Shown piece by piece: positions 35,727 to 45,006 of a stretch of 64,000 bases of DNA. Origin of the DNA: Pseudomonas sp. RC10 (GTDB lineage: Bacteria > Pseudomonadota > Gammaproteobacteria > Pseudomonadales > Pseudomonadaceae); contig NZ_CP151650.1 in the NCBI RefSeq assembly GCF_038397775.1, positions 1,984,001 through 2,048,000 on the forward strand. The letters are read 5' to 3'. The position numbers and the translations under genes were made by a program. Under the pieces are notes generated by a model, which worked only from the letters and a program-made list of their open reading frames with translations, searched no databases and had not been told where the DNA came from. Positions within the stretch are counted from its first letter, which is position 1, and the number at the start of each line of letters is the position of its first letter.

Positions 35727-37055
35727 TCAGCCCTTGGCGGCGATGCGGTTGCCCCAGGCCTTGGCGGTCCTGATCAGCGCGTCTTCGTCCATGCGTGTCA
35801 GGCGCTTGTCTTGCAGCAATTGTTTGCCGCCGACCCACACGTGGGTCACACAATCCCGCCCACTGGCGTAGATCAACTGGGACACCGGGTCGTACACCGG
35901 CTGCTGCGCCAGACCCGACAGGTCAAACGCGGTCATGTCCGCTGCCTTGCCGAGTTGCAGCGACCCGGTCTGGTCATCGATGCCGAGGGCGCGTGCGCCG
36001 TTCAATGTCGCCATGCGCAGCGCCCGGTGGGCGTCCAGCGCCGTGGCGGAACCGGCGACGGCTTTGGCCAGCAGCGCGGCAGTGCGGGTTTCGCTGAGCA
36101 AATCCAGATCGTTATTGCTGGCCGCGCCGTCGGTGCCGATCGCCACGTTGACGCCCGCTTGCCATAGCCGCTCGACCGGACAAAAGCCACTGGCCAGCTT
36201 CATGTTCGACTCGGGGCAGTGAATCACGCTGGAATTGGTTTCTACCAGCATGGCCAGGTCGTCATCACTGATCTGGGTCATGTGCACGGCTTGAAAACGC
36301 GGGCCCAGCAGGCCCAGGCGATGCAGCCGCGCCAATGGCCGCTCATTGCGTTGTTGAACAGCCTCGCTGACTTCAGAGGCGGTTTCATGAACGTGCATGT
36401 GAATGGCAGCGTCCAGTTCGTCGGCGATGACCCGGATTTTTTCCAGGTTTTCATCGCTGACCGTGTAGGGCGCGTGCGGCCCCATGGCGATCCGGATGCG
36501 GTCGTGATGGGCCATGTCGTTGAACAGTTCGATGCCGATGTGCAGCGCTTCATCAGGATTGCGGGCACCGGGTATCGGGAAGTCCAGCACCGGCACCGTG
36601 ATCTGTGCGCGAATGCCACTGTTGTGCACGCGTTCGGCGGCGACTTTCGGGAAGAAATACATGTCAGAGAAGCACGTGATGCCGCCCTTGAGCTGCTCGG
36701 CGATGGCGATGTCGGTGCCATCGCGCACGAAGTCTTCGTCGACCCACTTGCCTTCGGCCGGCCAGATGTGGTCCTGCAGCCAGGTCATCAGCGGCAGGTC
36801 ATCGGCCAGCCCGCGGAAGAGGGTCATCGCCGCATGGCCGTGGGCGTTGATCAGGCCGGGGCTGAGCAGCATACCGGGGAGCTCGCGCACTTCCAGGGCG
36901 TTTTGCCGCAAGGCTTCGGCCTTGGGGCCGATATACGCGATGAGGCCGTCACGAATGCCGATTCCGTGTTGTGGCAACACGACGCCAGCGGGTTCGACCG
37001 GCACCAGCCAGTCCGGCAGGAGCAAGAGGTCGAGCGGGGCAGCGGAATCAGGCAT
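35727..37055 (-). CDS. mtaD: MtaD, methylthioadenosine/S-adenosylhomocysteine deaminase
   Basis: This 442-residue amidohydrolase of the TRZ/ATZ group deaminates 5'-methylthioadenosine to 5'-methylthioinosine, the entry to methionine salvage in pseudomonads (PA3170 in P. aeruginosa). Metal ligands appear in [20 protein letters not shown] (His pair), [11 protein letters not shown] and [14 protein letters not shown], with the final Asp in [17 protein letters not shown]. It is divergent from mtnA, which acts later in the same pathway, with 228 bases between them. It lies upstream of ubiG on the same strand. Confidence 0.9.
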   Translation of the reverse strand: MPDSAAPLDLLLLPDWLVPVEPAGVVLPQHGIGIRDGLIAYIGPKAEALRQNALEVRELPGMLLSPGLINAHGHAAMTLFRGLADDLPLMTWLQDHIWPAEGKWVDEDFVRDGTDIAIAEQLKGGITCFSDMYFFPKVAAERVHNSGIRAQITVPVLDFPIPGARNPDEALHIGIELFNDMAHHDRIRIAMGPHAPYTVSDENLEKIRVIADELDAAIHMHVHETASEVSEAVQQRNERPLARLHRLGLLGPRFQAVHMTQISDDDLAMLVETNSSVIHCPESNMKLASGFCPVERLWQAGVNVAIGTDGAASNNDLDLLSETRTAALLAKAVAGSATALDAHRALRMATLNGARALGIDDQTGSLQLGKAADMTAFDLSGLAQQPVYDPVSQLIYASGRDCVTHVWVGGKQLLQDKRLTRMDEDALIRTAKAWGNRIAAKG

Positions 37056-37180
37056 GGGAACGGGCTTCCAGTGGCGCGATACAGGGACGGCGAAGTATAC
37101 CCGAGCGTCTTGGCGGGCGGCTCGCTATAATCGGCGGCTTTTTCAGCTGCTGGCCTTTTGATTTCTGGCATCCGAAACAA

Positions 37181-37206
37181 ATTGTGGGAGCGAGCGAGCT
37201 CGCGAA
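37181..37206. repeat. Solo REP element in the mtaD-mtnA gap
   Basis: TGTGGGAGCGAGCGAGCTCG is a single REP variant in the divergent gap. A TATAAT hexamer at 37126-37131, without a good -35 box, is a possible mtnA promoter element just before it. Confidence 0.55.
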
Positions 37207-37283
37207 AGCCAAGGTTCGATCACCGCAATGATTCGAATGTTCTGAGCGCCCTGGTATTTAAAATTCATCATGTGGGGTGTGCA

Positions 37284-38360
37284 ATGCGCGATCAGTTACT
37301 GGCCGCAGAAAAGGTCAAGGCCATCGAGTGGCGGGATGGCACGCTGTACCTGCTGGATCAGCGCGTGCTGCCCTTCGAGCAGACGTGGCTGGCCTATCAC
37401 ACCGCTGAAGGGGTCGCCGAAGCCATCCGCACCATGGTCGTGCGCGGCGCGCCTGCCATCGGCATTGCGGCGGCCTATGGCCTGGTTCTTGGTGTCTTCG
37501 AGCGCTACGCCCAGGGCGGCCACTGGCAAATGGCGCTGGAAGAGGATTTCGATCTATTGGTCAACGCTCGACCCACGGCCGTCAATCTGTTCTGGGCGCT
37601 GAATCGCATGCGCGAGCGCTTGTATCGGATCAAAGAGGGCGACGACCCGCGTCCGGCCATGGAAGCCGAGGCGGCAGCGATTCACCTCAGCGACCGTGAA
37701 GCCAACCTGACCATGGCGCAGCTCGGCGTGGACCTGATTCGCAAGCATCAGGGCAACCTGCAAACCGTGCTGACCCATTGCAACGCCGGCGCGCTTGCGA
37801 CGGGCGGATTCGGCACGGCCCTCGGCGTGATTCGCGCTGCCTATATAGAAGGCATGATCGAGCGCGTGTACGCCGATGAAACCCGCCCCTGGCTGCAAGG
37901 CTCGCGCCTGACCGCCTGGGAGCTGGCCAATGAAGGCATCCCGGTGACCGTAACCGTTGATTCGGCGGCTGCGCACCTGATGAAAACCAAGGGCCTGACC
38001 TGGGTCATCGTCGGCGCCGACCGCATCACCGCCAATGGGGATGTTGCGAACAAGATCGGCACCTATCAATTGGCCGTCGCGGCAATGCACCACGGCGTGC
38101 GTTTCATGGTGGTCGCGCCGAGTTCGACCATCGACTTGAACCTCGCCACCGGTGAAGACATTCCCCTCGAAGAGCGCGACGGCAGCGAGATTCTGAACGT
38201 AGGCGGCCAGCGCCTCGGCGCCGAGGTCGACGCGTTCAATCCGGTGTTCGACGTGACGCCTGCGGACCTGATCGACGCCATCGTGACTGAAAAAGGCATC
38301 GTCGAACGTCCGGATACGGCAAAAATAGCCCAGCTGATGTGCCGTAAACGCTTGCATTGA
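37284..38360 (+). CDS. mtnA: MtnA, methylthioribose-1-phosphate isomerase
   Basis: This 358-residue isomerase converts methylthioribose-1-phosphate to methylthioribulose-1-phosphate in methionine salvage. It belongs to the eIF2B-alpha-like family. [40 protein letters not shown] and [20 protein letters not shown] hold the substrate-binding Arg, catalytic Cys and Asp. I chose ATG at 37284, where family sequence begins ([19 protein letters not shown]); the ORF runs in frame to 37158 but the added 42 residues cross a REP element and are not conserved-looking. Confidence 0.93.
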   Translation: MRDQLLAAEKVKAIEWRDGTLYLLDQRVLPFEQTWLAYHTAEGVAEAIRTMVVRGAPAIGIAAAYGLVLGVFERYAQGGHWQMALEEDFDLLVNARPTAVNLFWALNRMRERLYRIKEGDDPRPAMEAEAAAIHLSDREANLTMAQLGVDLIRKHQGNLQTVLTHCNAGALATGGFGTALGVIRAAYIEGMIERVYADETRPWLQGSRLTAWELANEGIPVTVTVDSAAAHLMKTKGLTWVIVGADRITANGDVANKIGTYQLAVAAMHHGVRFMVVAPSSTIDLNLATGEDIPLEERDGSEILNVGGQRLGAEVDAFNPVFDVTPADLIDAIVTEKGIVERPDTAKIAQLMCRKRLH

Positions 38361-38665
38361 TCACTTAGTCGCAGGCGCTACCGGCCAGCCGGGTCAGCGC
38401 TAAAGGGGCCTGTGAGCGCTTCTCAGGCCGCTGATGGCGAAATGGCGTGTTTGCAGGGCGCTCAAATGCTGCGTGTCCGACGACGATTGTGGTAACATCC
38501 GGCGGTTTCCAAGGGGGCGCATTGCGGCCCCCTTCACTGCGCAAATCCATGGCTTAACTCGCTGATTTGTCGTAAGTCGTCGCCAGGCAATCGCCGGCGG
38601 CGGCGAGCTTCGTTCATCCCGGATGGATGTGCGAGGTTTCACCAGAAAAAGGAATCGAGCTTCTC
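38361..38665 (+). other. gyrA upstream region
   Basis: The 305-base gap holds no gene I can support. It has an inverted repeat AAGGGGGC (38510-38517) and GCCCCCTT (38526-38533) without a T-run, and a GC-rich repeated stretch before it. It presumably contains the gyrA promoter, which in other bacteria responds to supercoiling; I cannot place -35/-10 boxes with confidence. Confidence 0.45.
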
Positions 38666-41464
38666 ATGGGCGAACTGGCCAAAGAAATCCTACCGGTCAA
38701 TATCGAAGACGAGCTGAAGCAGTCCTACCTCGACTACGCGATGAGCGTCATCGTCGGACGAGCTCTGCCCGATGCGCGCGACGGCTTGAAGCCCGTGCAC
38801 CGGCGTGTACTGTACGCAATGAGCGAACTGGGTAACGACTGGAACAAGCCGTACAAGAAATCCGCCCGTGTGGTCGGTGACGTCATCGGTAAGTATCACC
38901 CTCACGGTGACACTGCGGTCTACGACACCATCGTACGTATGGCCCAGCCTTTCTCCCTGCGCTACCTGCTGGTAGACGGTCAGGGCAACTTCGGTTCGGT
39001 GGACGGCGATAACGCCGCGGCCATGCGATACACCGAAGTGCGCATGACCAAGCTGGCCCACGAACTGCTGGCGGACCTGCACAAGGAAACCGTCGACTGG
39101 GTGCCCAACTACGACGGCACCGAACAGATCCCGGCGGTCATGCCGACCCGTATTCCCAACCTGCTGGTCAACGGTTCCAGCGGTATTGCCGTGGGCATGG
39201 CGACCAACATTCCGCCGCACAACCTCGGCGAAGTCATCGACGGTTGCCTGGCGCTGATCGACAACGGCGACCTGACCGTTGACGAACTGATGCAGTACAT
39301 TCCCGGCCCTGACTTCCCGACAGCGGGCATCATCAACGGCCGTGCCGGTATCGTCGAAGCCTACAAGACCGGTCGCGGCCGCATTTACATGCGCGCCCGC
39401 TCCCTCGTCGAAGACATCGACAAGGTCGGCGGTCGCCAGCAGATCGTCATCACCGAGCTGCCGTATCAGCTGAACAAGGCGCGTCTGATCGAGAAGATCG
39501 CCGAGCTGGTGAAAGAGAAGAAGCTCGAAGGCATCACTGAGCTGCGCGATGAGTCCGACAAGGACGGCATGCGCGTGGTCATCGAGCTGCGTCGCGGCGA
39601 AGTGCCTGAGGTCATCCTCAACAACCTCTACGCCCAGACTCAGCTGCAAAGCGTATTCGGCATCAACATCGTTGCGCTGATCGACGGCCGCCCACGGATC
39701 CTCAACCTCAAGGACCTGCTGGAAGCCTTCATTCGTCACCGCCGCGAAGTCGTCACCCGTCGCACCGTGTTCGAACTGCGCAAGGCTCGCGAGCGTGGTC
39801 ACATCCTCGAAGGCCAGGCCGTTGCCCTGTCGAACATCGACCCGGTCATCGAACTGATCAAGGCGTCGCCGACTCCCGCTGAAGCGAAGGAAGGCCTGAT
39901 CAATACGCCGTGGGAATCGAGCGCCGTGGTCGAGATGGTCGAGCGCGCAGGCGCCGAATCGTCCCGCCCGGAAAACCTCGACCCGCAATACGGTCTGCGT
40001 GACGGCAAGTATTTCCTGTCGCCGGAACAGGCACAGGCGATTCTGGAACTGCGTCTGCACCGTCTGACCGGTCTGGAACACGAAAAACTGCTGACCGAGT
40101 ATCAGGAAATCCTGACTCAGATCGGCGAGCTGATCCGCATCCTCAACAGCTCCACGCGCCTGATGGAAGTCATCCGCGAAGAGCTGGAACTGATCCGTGC
40201 CGAATACGGCGATGTCCGCCGCACCGAGATTCTCGATGCGCGTCTGGACCTGACCCTGGGCGACATGATTCCGGAAGAAGAGCGGGTCGTGACCATCTCC
40301 CACGGTGGTTATGCGAAGACTCAACCGCTGGCCGTCTATCAGGCTCAGCGTCGCGGCGGCAAAGGCAAATCCGCTACCGGCGTCAAGGATGAGGACTACA
40401 TCGCTCACCTGCTGGTCGCCAACAGCCACACCACGCTGCTGATGTTCTCCAGCAAGGGCAAGGTGTACTGGCTCAAGACCTACGAGATTCCGGAAGCGTC
40501 CCGCGCGGCCCGTGGTCGTCCGCTGGTCAACCTGCTGCCGTTGAGCGAAGGCGAATACATCACCACCATGCTGCCGGTCGATCTGGAAGCCATGCGCAAG
40601 CAGGCTGACGAAGAAGAGGCCGAAGGCGTGGAAACCGATGTCGAAGACATCGAGAACAGCAACGAGACCGAAGAAGAGCGCAAGGCGCGTATCAAGGCCG
40701 CAGACAAGAAGAAGGCTCCGTTCATCTTCATGTCTACCGCCAACGGTACGGTCAAGAAGACCCCGCTGGTGGCGTTCAGCCGTCAGCGCAGCGTCGGTCT
40801 GATCGCGCTGGAGCTGGACGAAGGCGACATCCTGATTTCCGCAGCCATCACCGACGGCGAGCAGGAAATCATGCTGTTCTCCGACGGCGGCAAGGTCACC
40901 CGCTTCAAGGAATCCGACGTTCGCGCCATGGGCCGTACGGCGCGCGGTGTGCGTGGCATGCGTCTGGCCGAAGGGCAGAAGCTGATTTCCATGCTGATCC
41001 CGGAAGAAGGCAGCGAGATTCTCACCGCCTCCGAACGTGGCTATGGCAAGCGCACGGCAATCACTGAGTTCCCTGAATACAAGCGTGGCGGTCAGGGCGT
41101 TATTGCCATGGTCAGCAACGAGCGTAACGGCCGTCTGGTCGGCGCGGTTCAGGTGCAGGACGGCGAAGAGATCATGCTGATCTCCGACCAGGGCACCCTG
41201 GTTCGCACCCGTGTCGACGAAGTGTCGAGTCTGGGCCGTAACACCCAGGGCGTGACCCTGATCAAACTGGCGAAAGACGAGAAACTGGTCGGCCTGGAGC
41301 GTGTTCAGGAGCCGTCCGAAGTCGAAGGTGAAGAGCTCGAAGGCGAAGCGTTGGACGGCGACGTGCTGGACGGCGAGCTTGCCAATCTGTCCGAGGCTGA
41401 CGCTGACGAATCGGCCAGCGATCTGCAAGCCGATGCTGCTTCCGACGAAGAACCGCAGGACTGA
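38666..41464 (+). CDS. gyrA: GyrA, DNA gyrase subunit A
   Basis: This 932-residue catalytic subunit of DNA gyrase introduces negative supercoils with Gyr[21 protein letters not shown] is the quinolone-determining region; Ser/Thr-83 is Thr and Asp-87 is Asp, the wild-type state for Pseudomonas. The catalytic Tyr is in [12 protein letters not shown]. The C-terminal wheel has the GyrA box [10 protein letters not shown]. An acidic linker near residues 645-685 and an acidic tail are longer than in E. coli but normal for the genus. ATG at 38666 ([20 protein letters not shown]) matches family starts. Downstream hairpin at 41479 probably limits read-through. Confidence 0.97.
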   Translation: MGELAKEILPVNIEDELKQSYLDYAMSVIVGRALPDARDGLKPVHRRVLYAMSELGNDWNKPYKKSARVVGDVIGKYHPHGDTAVYDTIVRMAQPFSLRYLLVDGQGNFGSVDGDNAAAMRYTEVRMTKLAHELLADLHKETVDWVPNYDGTEQIPAVMPTRIPNLLVNGSSGIAVGMATNIPPHNLGEVIDGCLALIDNGDLTVDELMQYIPGPDFPTAGIINGRAGIVEAYKTGRGRIYMRARSLVEDIDKVGGRQQIVITELPYQLNKARLIEKIAELVKEKKLEGITELRDESDKDGMRVVIELRRGEVPEVILNNLYAQTQLQSVFGINIVALIDGRPRILNLKDLLEAFIRHRREVVTRRTVFELRKARERGHILEGQAVALSNIDPVIELIKASPTPAEAKEGLINTPWESSAVVEMVERAGAESSRPENLDPQYGLRDGKYFLSPEQAQAILELRLHRLTGLEHEKLLTEYQEILTQIGELIRILNSSTRLMEVIREELELIRAEYGDVRRTEILDARLDLTLGDMIPEEERVVTISHGGYAKTQPLAVYQAQRRGGKGKSATGVKDEDYIAHLLVANSHTTLLMFSSKGKVYWLKTYEIPEASRAARGRPLVNLLPLSEGEYITTMLPVDLEAMRKQADEEEAEGVETDVEDIENSNETEEERKARIKAADKKKAPFIFMSTANGTVKKTPLVAFSRQRSVGLIALELDEGDILISAAITDGEQEIMLFSDGGKVTRFKESDVRAMGRTARGVRGMRLAEGQKLISMLIPEEGSEILTASERGYGKRTAITEFPEYKRGGQGVIAMVSNERNGRLVGAVQVQDGEEIMLISDQGTLVRTRVDEVSSLGRNTQGVTLIKLAKDEKLVGLERVQEPSEVEGEELEGEALDGDVLDGELANLSEADADESASDLQADAASDEEPQD

Positions 41465-41478
41465 TAGACGTTGTACTT

Positions 41479-41499
41479 GAGGGCCCTTGCAGGGCCCTC
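41479..41499 (+). terminator. Hairpin after gyrA
   Basis: GAGGGCCCT, loop TGC, AGGGCCCTC is an exact 9-base stem 15 bases after the gyrA stop. The run after it (TTGGCTTTGG) is only partly T-rich, so termination may be incomplete and allow serC expression. Confidence 0.65.
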
Positions 41500-41575
41500 T
41501 TGGCTTTGGCCAGCCCTTGCGCAACACGCCTGGTGGCCAGGCCGTTTCGAATTCTACGAGTTGACGAGAGTGGAT

Positions 41576-42661
41576 ATGAGCAAGCGAGCCTTTAACTTCT
41601 GCGCCGGTCCTGCCGCGCTTCCTGATGCTGTTCTGCAACGCGCCCAGGCTGAAATGCTGGATTGGCACGGCAAGGGCTTGTCAGTGATGGAGATGAGTCA
41701 TCGCAGCGACGACTACACCGCCATCGCCGAAAAGGCCGAACAAGACCTGCGCGAGCTGCTGTCCGTCCCCTCCAACTACAAAATCCTCTTCCTGCAAGGT
41801 GGCGCGAGCCAGCAATTCGCTGAGATTCCGCTGAACCTGCTGCCGGAAAACGGCACGGCCGATTACATCGAAACCGGCATCTGGTCGAAAAAGGCCATTG
41901 AAGAAGCCCGTCGCTTCGGCAACGTCAACGTTGCGGCCAGCGCCAAACCGTTCGATTACCTGGCGATCCCTGGCCAGAACGAATGGAACCTGACCAAAAA
42001 CGCCGCTTATGTTCACTATGCTTCCAACGAAACCATTGGCGGCCTGCAATTTGACTGGGTGCCTGAGACTGGCGACGTTCCGCTGGTGGTCGACATGTCT
42101 TCGGACATCCTGTCGCGCCCGATCGACGTCTCGCAGTTCGGCCTGATCTACGCCGGTGCCCAGAAAAACATCGGCCCGAGCGGCCTGGTGGTGGTGATCG
42201 TTCGCGAAGACCTGCTGGGCCGTGCCCGCAGCAGCTGCCCGACGATGCTCGATTACAAGATCTCCGCCGACAACGGCTCGATGTACAACACCCCGGCCAC
42301 CTATTCCTGGTACTTGTCGGGCCTCGTTTTCGAGTGGCTGAAAGAGCAGGGCGGTGTTGATGCGATGGAGAAGCGCAATCGGGCGAAGAAAGACCGTCTG
42401 TACGGTTTCATCGATGCCAGCGATTTCTACACCAACCCGATCAGTCACAACGCCCGTTCGTGGATGAACGTGCCGTTCCGTCTGGCGGACGAGCGTCTGG
42501 ACAAGGCGTTCCTGGCCGGTGCCGAAGAGCGTGCGCTGCTCAACCTCAAGGGTCACCGTTCGGTGGGCGGCATGCGCGCCTCGATCTATAACGCCCTGGG
42601 CCTGGACGCCGTCGAAGCGCTGGTGGCCTACATGGCTGAATTCGAGAAGGAACACGGCTGA
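41576..42661 (+). CDS. serC: SerC, phosphoserine aminotransferase
   Basis: This 361-residue PLP enzyme converts 3-phosphohydroxypyruvate to phosphoserine and also serves pyridoxine synthesis. FNFCAGPAALPDAVLQRAQA opens the protein; QGGASQQFAEIPLNL, and GLIYAGAQKNIGPSGLVVVI with the PLP lysine are family motifs. ATG at 41576 fits the family length; a longer in-frame ORF from 41471 runs over the gyrA terminator. Its stop shares one base with the pheA start. Confidence 0.95.
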   Translation: MSKRAFNFCAGPAALPDAVLQRAQAEMLDWHGKGLSVMEMSHRSDDYTAIAEKAEQDLRELLSVPSNYKILFLQGGASQQFAEIPLNLLPENGTADYIETGIWSKKAIEEARRFGNVNVAASAKPFDYLAIPGQNEWNLTKNAAYVHYASNETIGGLQFDWVPETGDVPLVVDMSSDILSRPIDVSQFGLIYAGAQKNIGPSGLVVVIVREDLLGRARSSCPTMLDYKISADNGSMYNTPATYSWYLSGLVFEWLKEQGGVDAMEKRNRAKKDRLYGFIDASDFYTNPISHNARSWMNVPFRLADERLDKAFLAGAEERALLNLKGHRSVGGMRASIYNALGLDAVEALVAYMAEFEKEHG

Positions 42662-43755
42662 TGTCTGAACAAGAACTCAAGGCGCTGCGCGTGCGCATCG
42701 ACAGCCTGGACGAAAAAGTCCTGGAGCTGATCAGCGAACGTGCTCGCTGCGCGCAGGAAGTGGCGCGTGTGAAAATGGCCAGCCTGGCAGAGGGCGAGGA
42801 GCCGGTGTTCTACCGCCCCGAGCGTGAAGCCGCTGTGTTGAAGCGCGTCATGGAGCGCAACCGTGGCCCGCTGAGCAACGAAGAGATGGCGCGGCTGTTC
42901 CGCGAAATCATGTCGTCCTGCCTGGCGCTGGAGCAGCCGCTGAAGGTCGCGTATCTCGGTCCTGAAGGCACGTTCACGCAGGCGGCGGCGCTGAAACACT
43001 TCGGGCATGCCGTGATCAGCAAGCCGATGGCCGCTATCGACGAAGTGTTCCGCGAAGTGGCCGCCGGTGCAGTCAACTTCGGTGTGGTCCCAGTGGAAAA
43101 CTCCACCGAAGGCGCGGTCAACCACACGCTGGACAGCTTCCTCGAACACGACATGGTCATCTGTGGTGAAGTCGAGTTGCGCATTCACCATCACTTGCTG
43201 GTGGGCGAAAACACCAAGACCGACAGCATCAGCCGCATTTATTCCCACGCTCAGTCGCTGGCCCAGTGCCGCAAGTGGCTGGACGCGCATTACCCGAACG
43301 TCGAGCGTGTCGCGGTTTCCAGCAACGCCGAAGCCGCCAAGCGCGTGAAGGGCGAGTGGAACTCCGCGGCCATCGCGGGTGACATGTCTGCGGGCTTGTA
43401 CAACCTCACCCGCATCGCCGAGAAGATCGAAGACCGTCCGGATAACTCGACGCGCTTCCTGATGATCGGCAACCAGGAAGTGCCACCGACCGGCGACGAC
43501 AAGACGTCGATCATCGTGTCGATGAGCAACAAGCCTGGTGCGTTGCATGAGTTGCTGGTGCCTTTTCATGAGAACGGCATCGACCTGACCCGTATCGAGA
43601 CCCGGCCTTCGCGCAGCGGTAAGTGGACCTACGTATTCTTCATCGATTTCGTCGGCCATCACCGGGACCCGCTGATCAAGGCGGTGCTTGAGCGGATCAG
43701 CCAGGAAGCCGTGGCGCTCAAGGTGCTGGGTTCCTATCCGAAAGCCGTTCTCTAA
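42661..43755 (+). CDS. pheA: PheA, chorismate mutase/prephenate dehydratase
   Basis: This 364-residue P-protein makes phenylpyruvate from chorismate. The N-terminal AroQ mutase (residues 1-90, LRVRIDSLDEKVLELISERA) is followed by the dehydratase domain (about 95-270: LGPEGTFTQAAALKHFG, PVENSTEGAVNHTLDSF, STRFLMIG) and a C-terminal ACT domain (SIIVSMSNKPGALHELLVPF and LTRIETRPSRSGKWTYVFFI) that binds phenylalanine for feedback control. The one-base overlap with serC indicates coupling. hisC follows after 138 bases. Confidence 0.96.
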   Translation: MSEQELKALRVRIDSLDEKVLELISERARCAQEVARVKMASLAEGEEPVFYRPEREAAVLKRVMERNRGPLSNEEMARLFREIMSSCLALEQPLKVAYLGPEGTFTQAAALKHFGHAVISKPMAAIDEVFREVAAGAVNFGVVPVENSTEGAVNHTLDSFLEHDMVICGEVELRIHHHLLVGENTKTDSISRIYSHAQSLAQCRKWLDAHYPNVERVAVSSNAEAAKRVKGEWNSAAIAGDMSAGLYNLTRIAEKIEDRPDNSTRFLMIGNQEVPPTGDDKTSIIVSMSNKPGALHELLVPFHENGIDLTRIETRPSRSGKWTYVFFIDFVGHHRDPLIKAVLERISQEAVALKVLGSYPKAVL

Positions 43756-43893
43756 GCGGCGCTGATCGCACACGATTTCTGTAGCAGCCCGGCTTGTCGG
43801 CGGTGACGGACTTGAAATCGCCACCGTCTCTGCGCCGGGTTGCCTCGGCCTGGGACTGCGCGATTGTTGTTTTACTAAGAGGTAATGCGGTAA

Positions 43894-45006
43894 ATGAGCG
43901 GCGACTTCCTCGCGCTGGCACAGGCCGGTGTGCAAAAACTATCGCCTTATGTTCCCGGCAAGCCGGTGGACGAACTGGCGCGTGAACTGGATATCGATCC
44001 GGCTCGCATCATCAAACTGGCCAGCAACGAAAACCCGCTGGGCGGCAGTCCGAAGGCGCTGACAGCGATTCGTGAAGCGCTGGCCGAGCTGACCCGTTAC
44101 CCCGATGGCAACGGCTTTGACCTCAAGCAGTTGCTGGCCGAGCGTTGCAGCGTCAAACCCAATCAAGTGACGCTGGGCAACGGCTCCAACGACATCCTCG
44201 AAATCGTCGCCCGTGCCTACCTGGCTCCCGGCCTTAACGCGGTGTTCAGCGAACACGCCTTCGCGATCTACCCGATTGTCACCCAGGCCGTCGGCGCCGA
44301 TGCTCGCGTGGCAAAAGCCAAGGATTGGGGGCATGACCTCCCGGCCATGCTCGCCGCCATCGACAGCAACACTCGCGTGGTCTTCATCGCTAACCCGAAC
44401 AACCCGACCGGCACCTGGTTTGGACCGCAGGCGCTGGCCGATTTTCTCGCCGCCGTGCCCAAAGACGTGCTGGTGGTGCTGGACGAGGCCTACATCGAGT
44501 ACGCCTCAGGAATTGAGTTACCGGACGGCCTGAGTTTCCTGGCCGACCACCCGAACCTGCTGGTGTCGCGGACCTTTTCCAAGGCTTACGGCCTCGCGTC
44601 CTTGCGTGTGGGCTACGGCCTGTCTTCACCTGTCGTGGCCGACGTACTGAACCGTGTTCGTCAGCCGTTCAACGTCAACAGCCTCGCGCTGGTCGGAGCC
44701 TGTGCCGCGCTGGACGATGTGGCGTTCGTTGCAGAGAGTCGTCGTCTGAATGAAGCCGGCATGCAGCAACTGGAAGACGGTCTGCGCCAAATGGGCCTGG
44801 GCTGGATTCCGTCCAGGGCCAACTTCATCGCGGTCGATCTGGGCCGTGAAGCGGGCTCCGTTTATGAAGGTCTGCTGCGCGAGGGCGTGATCGTGCGTCC
44901 GGTGGCGGGTTACGGCATGCCCAACCACCTGCGCGTCAGCATTGGTCTGCCCGCCGAGAACACCCGCTTCCTTGAAGCCTTGAGCAAGGTTCTGGCGCGT
45001 GGTTGA
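43894..45006 (+). CDS. hisC: HisC, histidinol-phosphate/aromatic aminotransferase
   Basis: This 370-residue fold-type I aminotransferase contains KLASNENPLGGSPKALTAIR, FIANPNNPTGTWFG, VVLDEAYIEYASG and SRTFSKAYGLASLRVGYGLS with the PLP lysine. Its place between pheA and tyrA suggests that it transaminates phenylpyruvate and hydroxyphenylpyruvate as well as imidazole acetol phosphate; pseudomonads carry a second hisC in the his operon. AGAGG lies before the ATG. Its stop overlaps the start of the tyrA-aroA fusion. Confidence 0.93.
   Translation: MSGDFLALAQAGVQKLSPYVPGKPVDELARELDIDPARIIKLASNENPLGGSPKALTAIREALAELTRYPDGNGFDLKQLLAERCSVKPNQVTLGNGSNDILEIVARAYLAPGLNAVFSEHAFAIYPIVTQAVGADARVAKAKDWGHDLPAMLAAIDSNTRVVFIANPNNPTGTWFGPQALADFLAAVPKDVLVVLDEAYIEYASGIELPDGLSFLADHPNLLVSRTFSKAYGLASLRVGYGLSSPVVADVLNRVRQPFNVNSLALVGACAALDDVAFVAESRRLNEAGMQQLEDGLRQMGLGWIPSRANFIAVDLGREAGSVYEGLLREGVIVRPVAGYGMPNHLRVSIGLPAENTRFLEALSKVLARG

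Noticed and set aside
8705-37206. REP elements as a CRISPR array
   Set aside because: The copies are far apart, inverted in pairs and lack regular spacers or cas genes.
38893-38965. A fluoroquinolone-resistance change in gyrA
   Set aside because: The quinolone region reads [13 protein letters not shown], with Thr at the 83 position and Asp at 87, the usual wild-type Pseudomonas residues.
38690-41668. A 992-codon open frame on the minus strand across gyrA
   Set aside because: It lies antisense to gyrA, whose protein is certain. High-GC genes avoid TTA, CTA and TCA codons, which removes stops from one antisense frame; the translation shows no domain.
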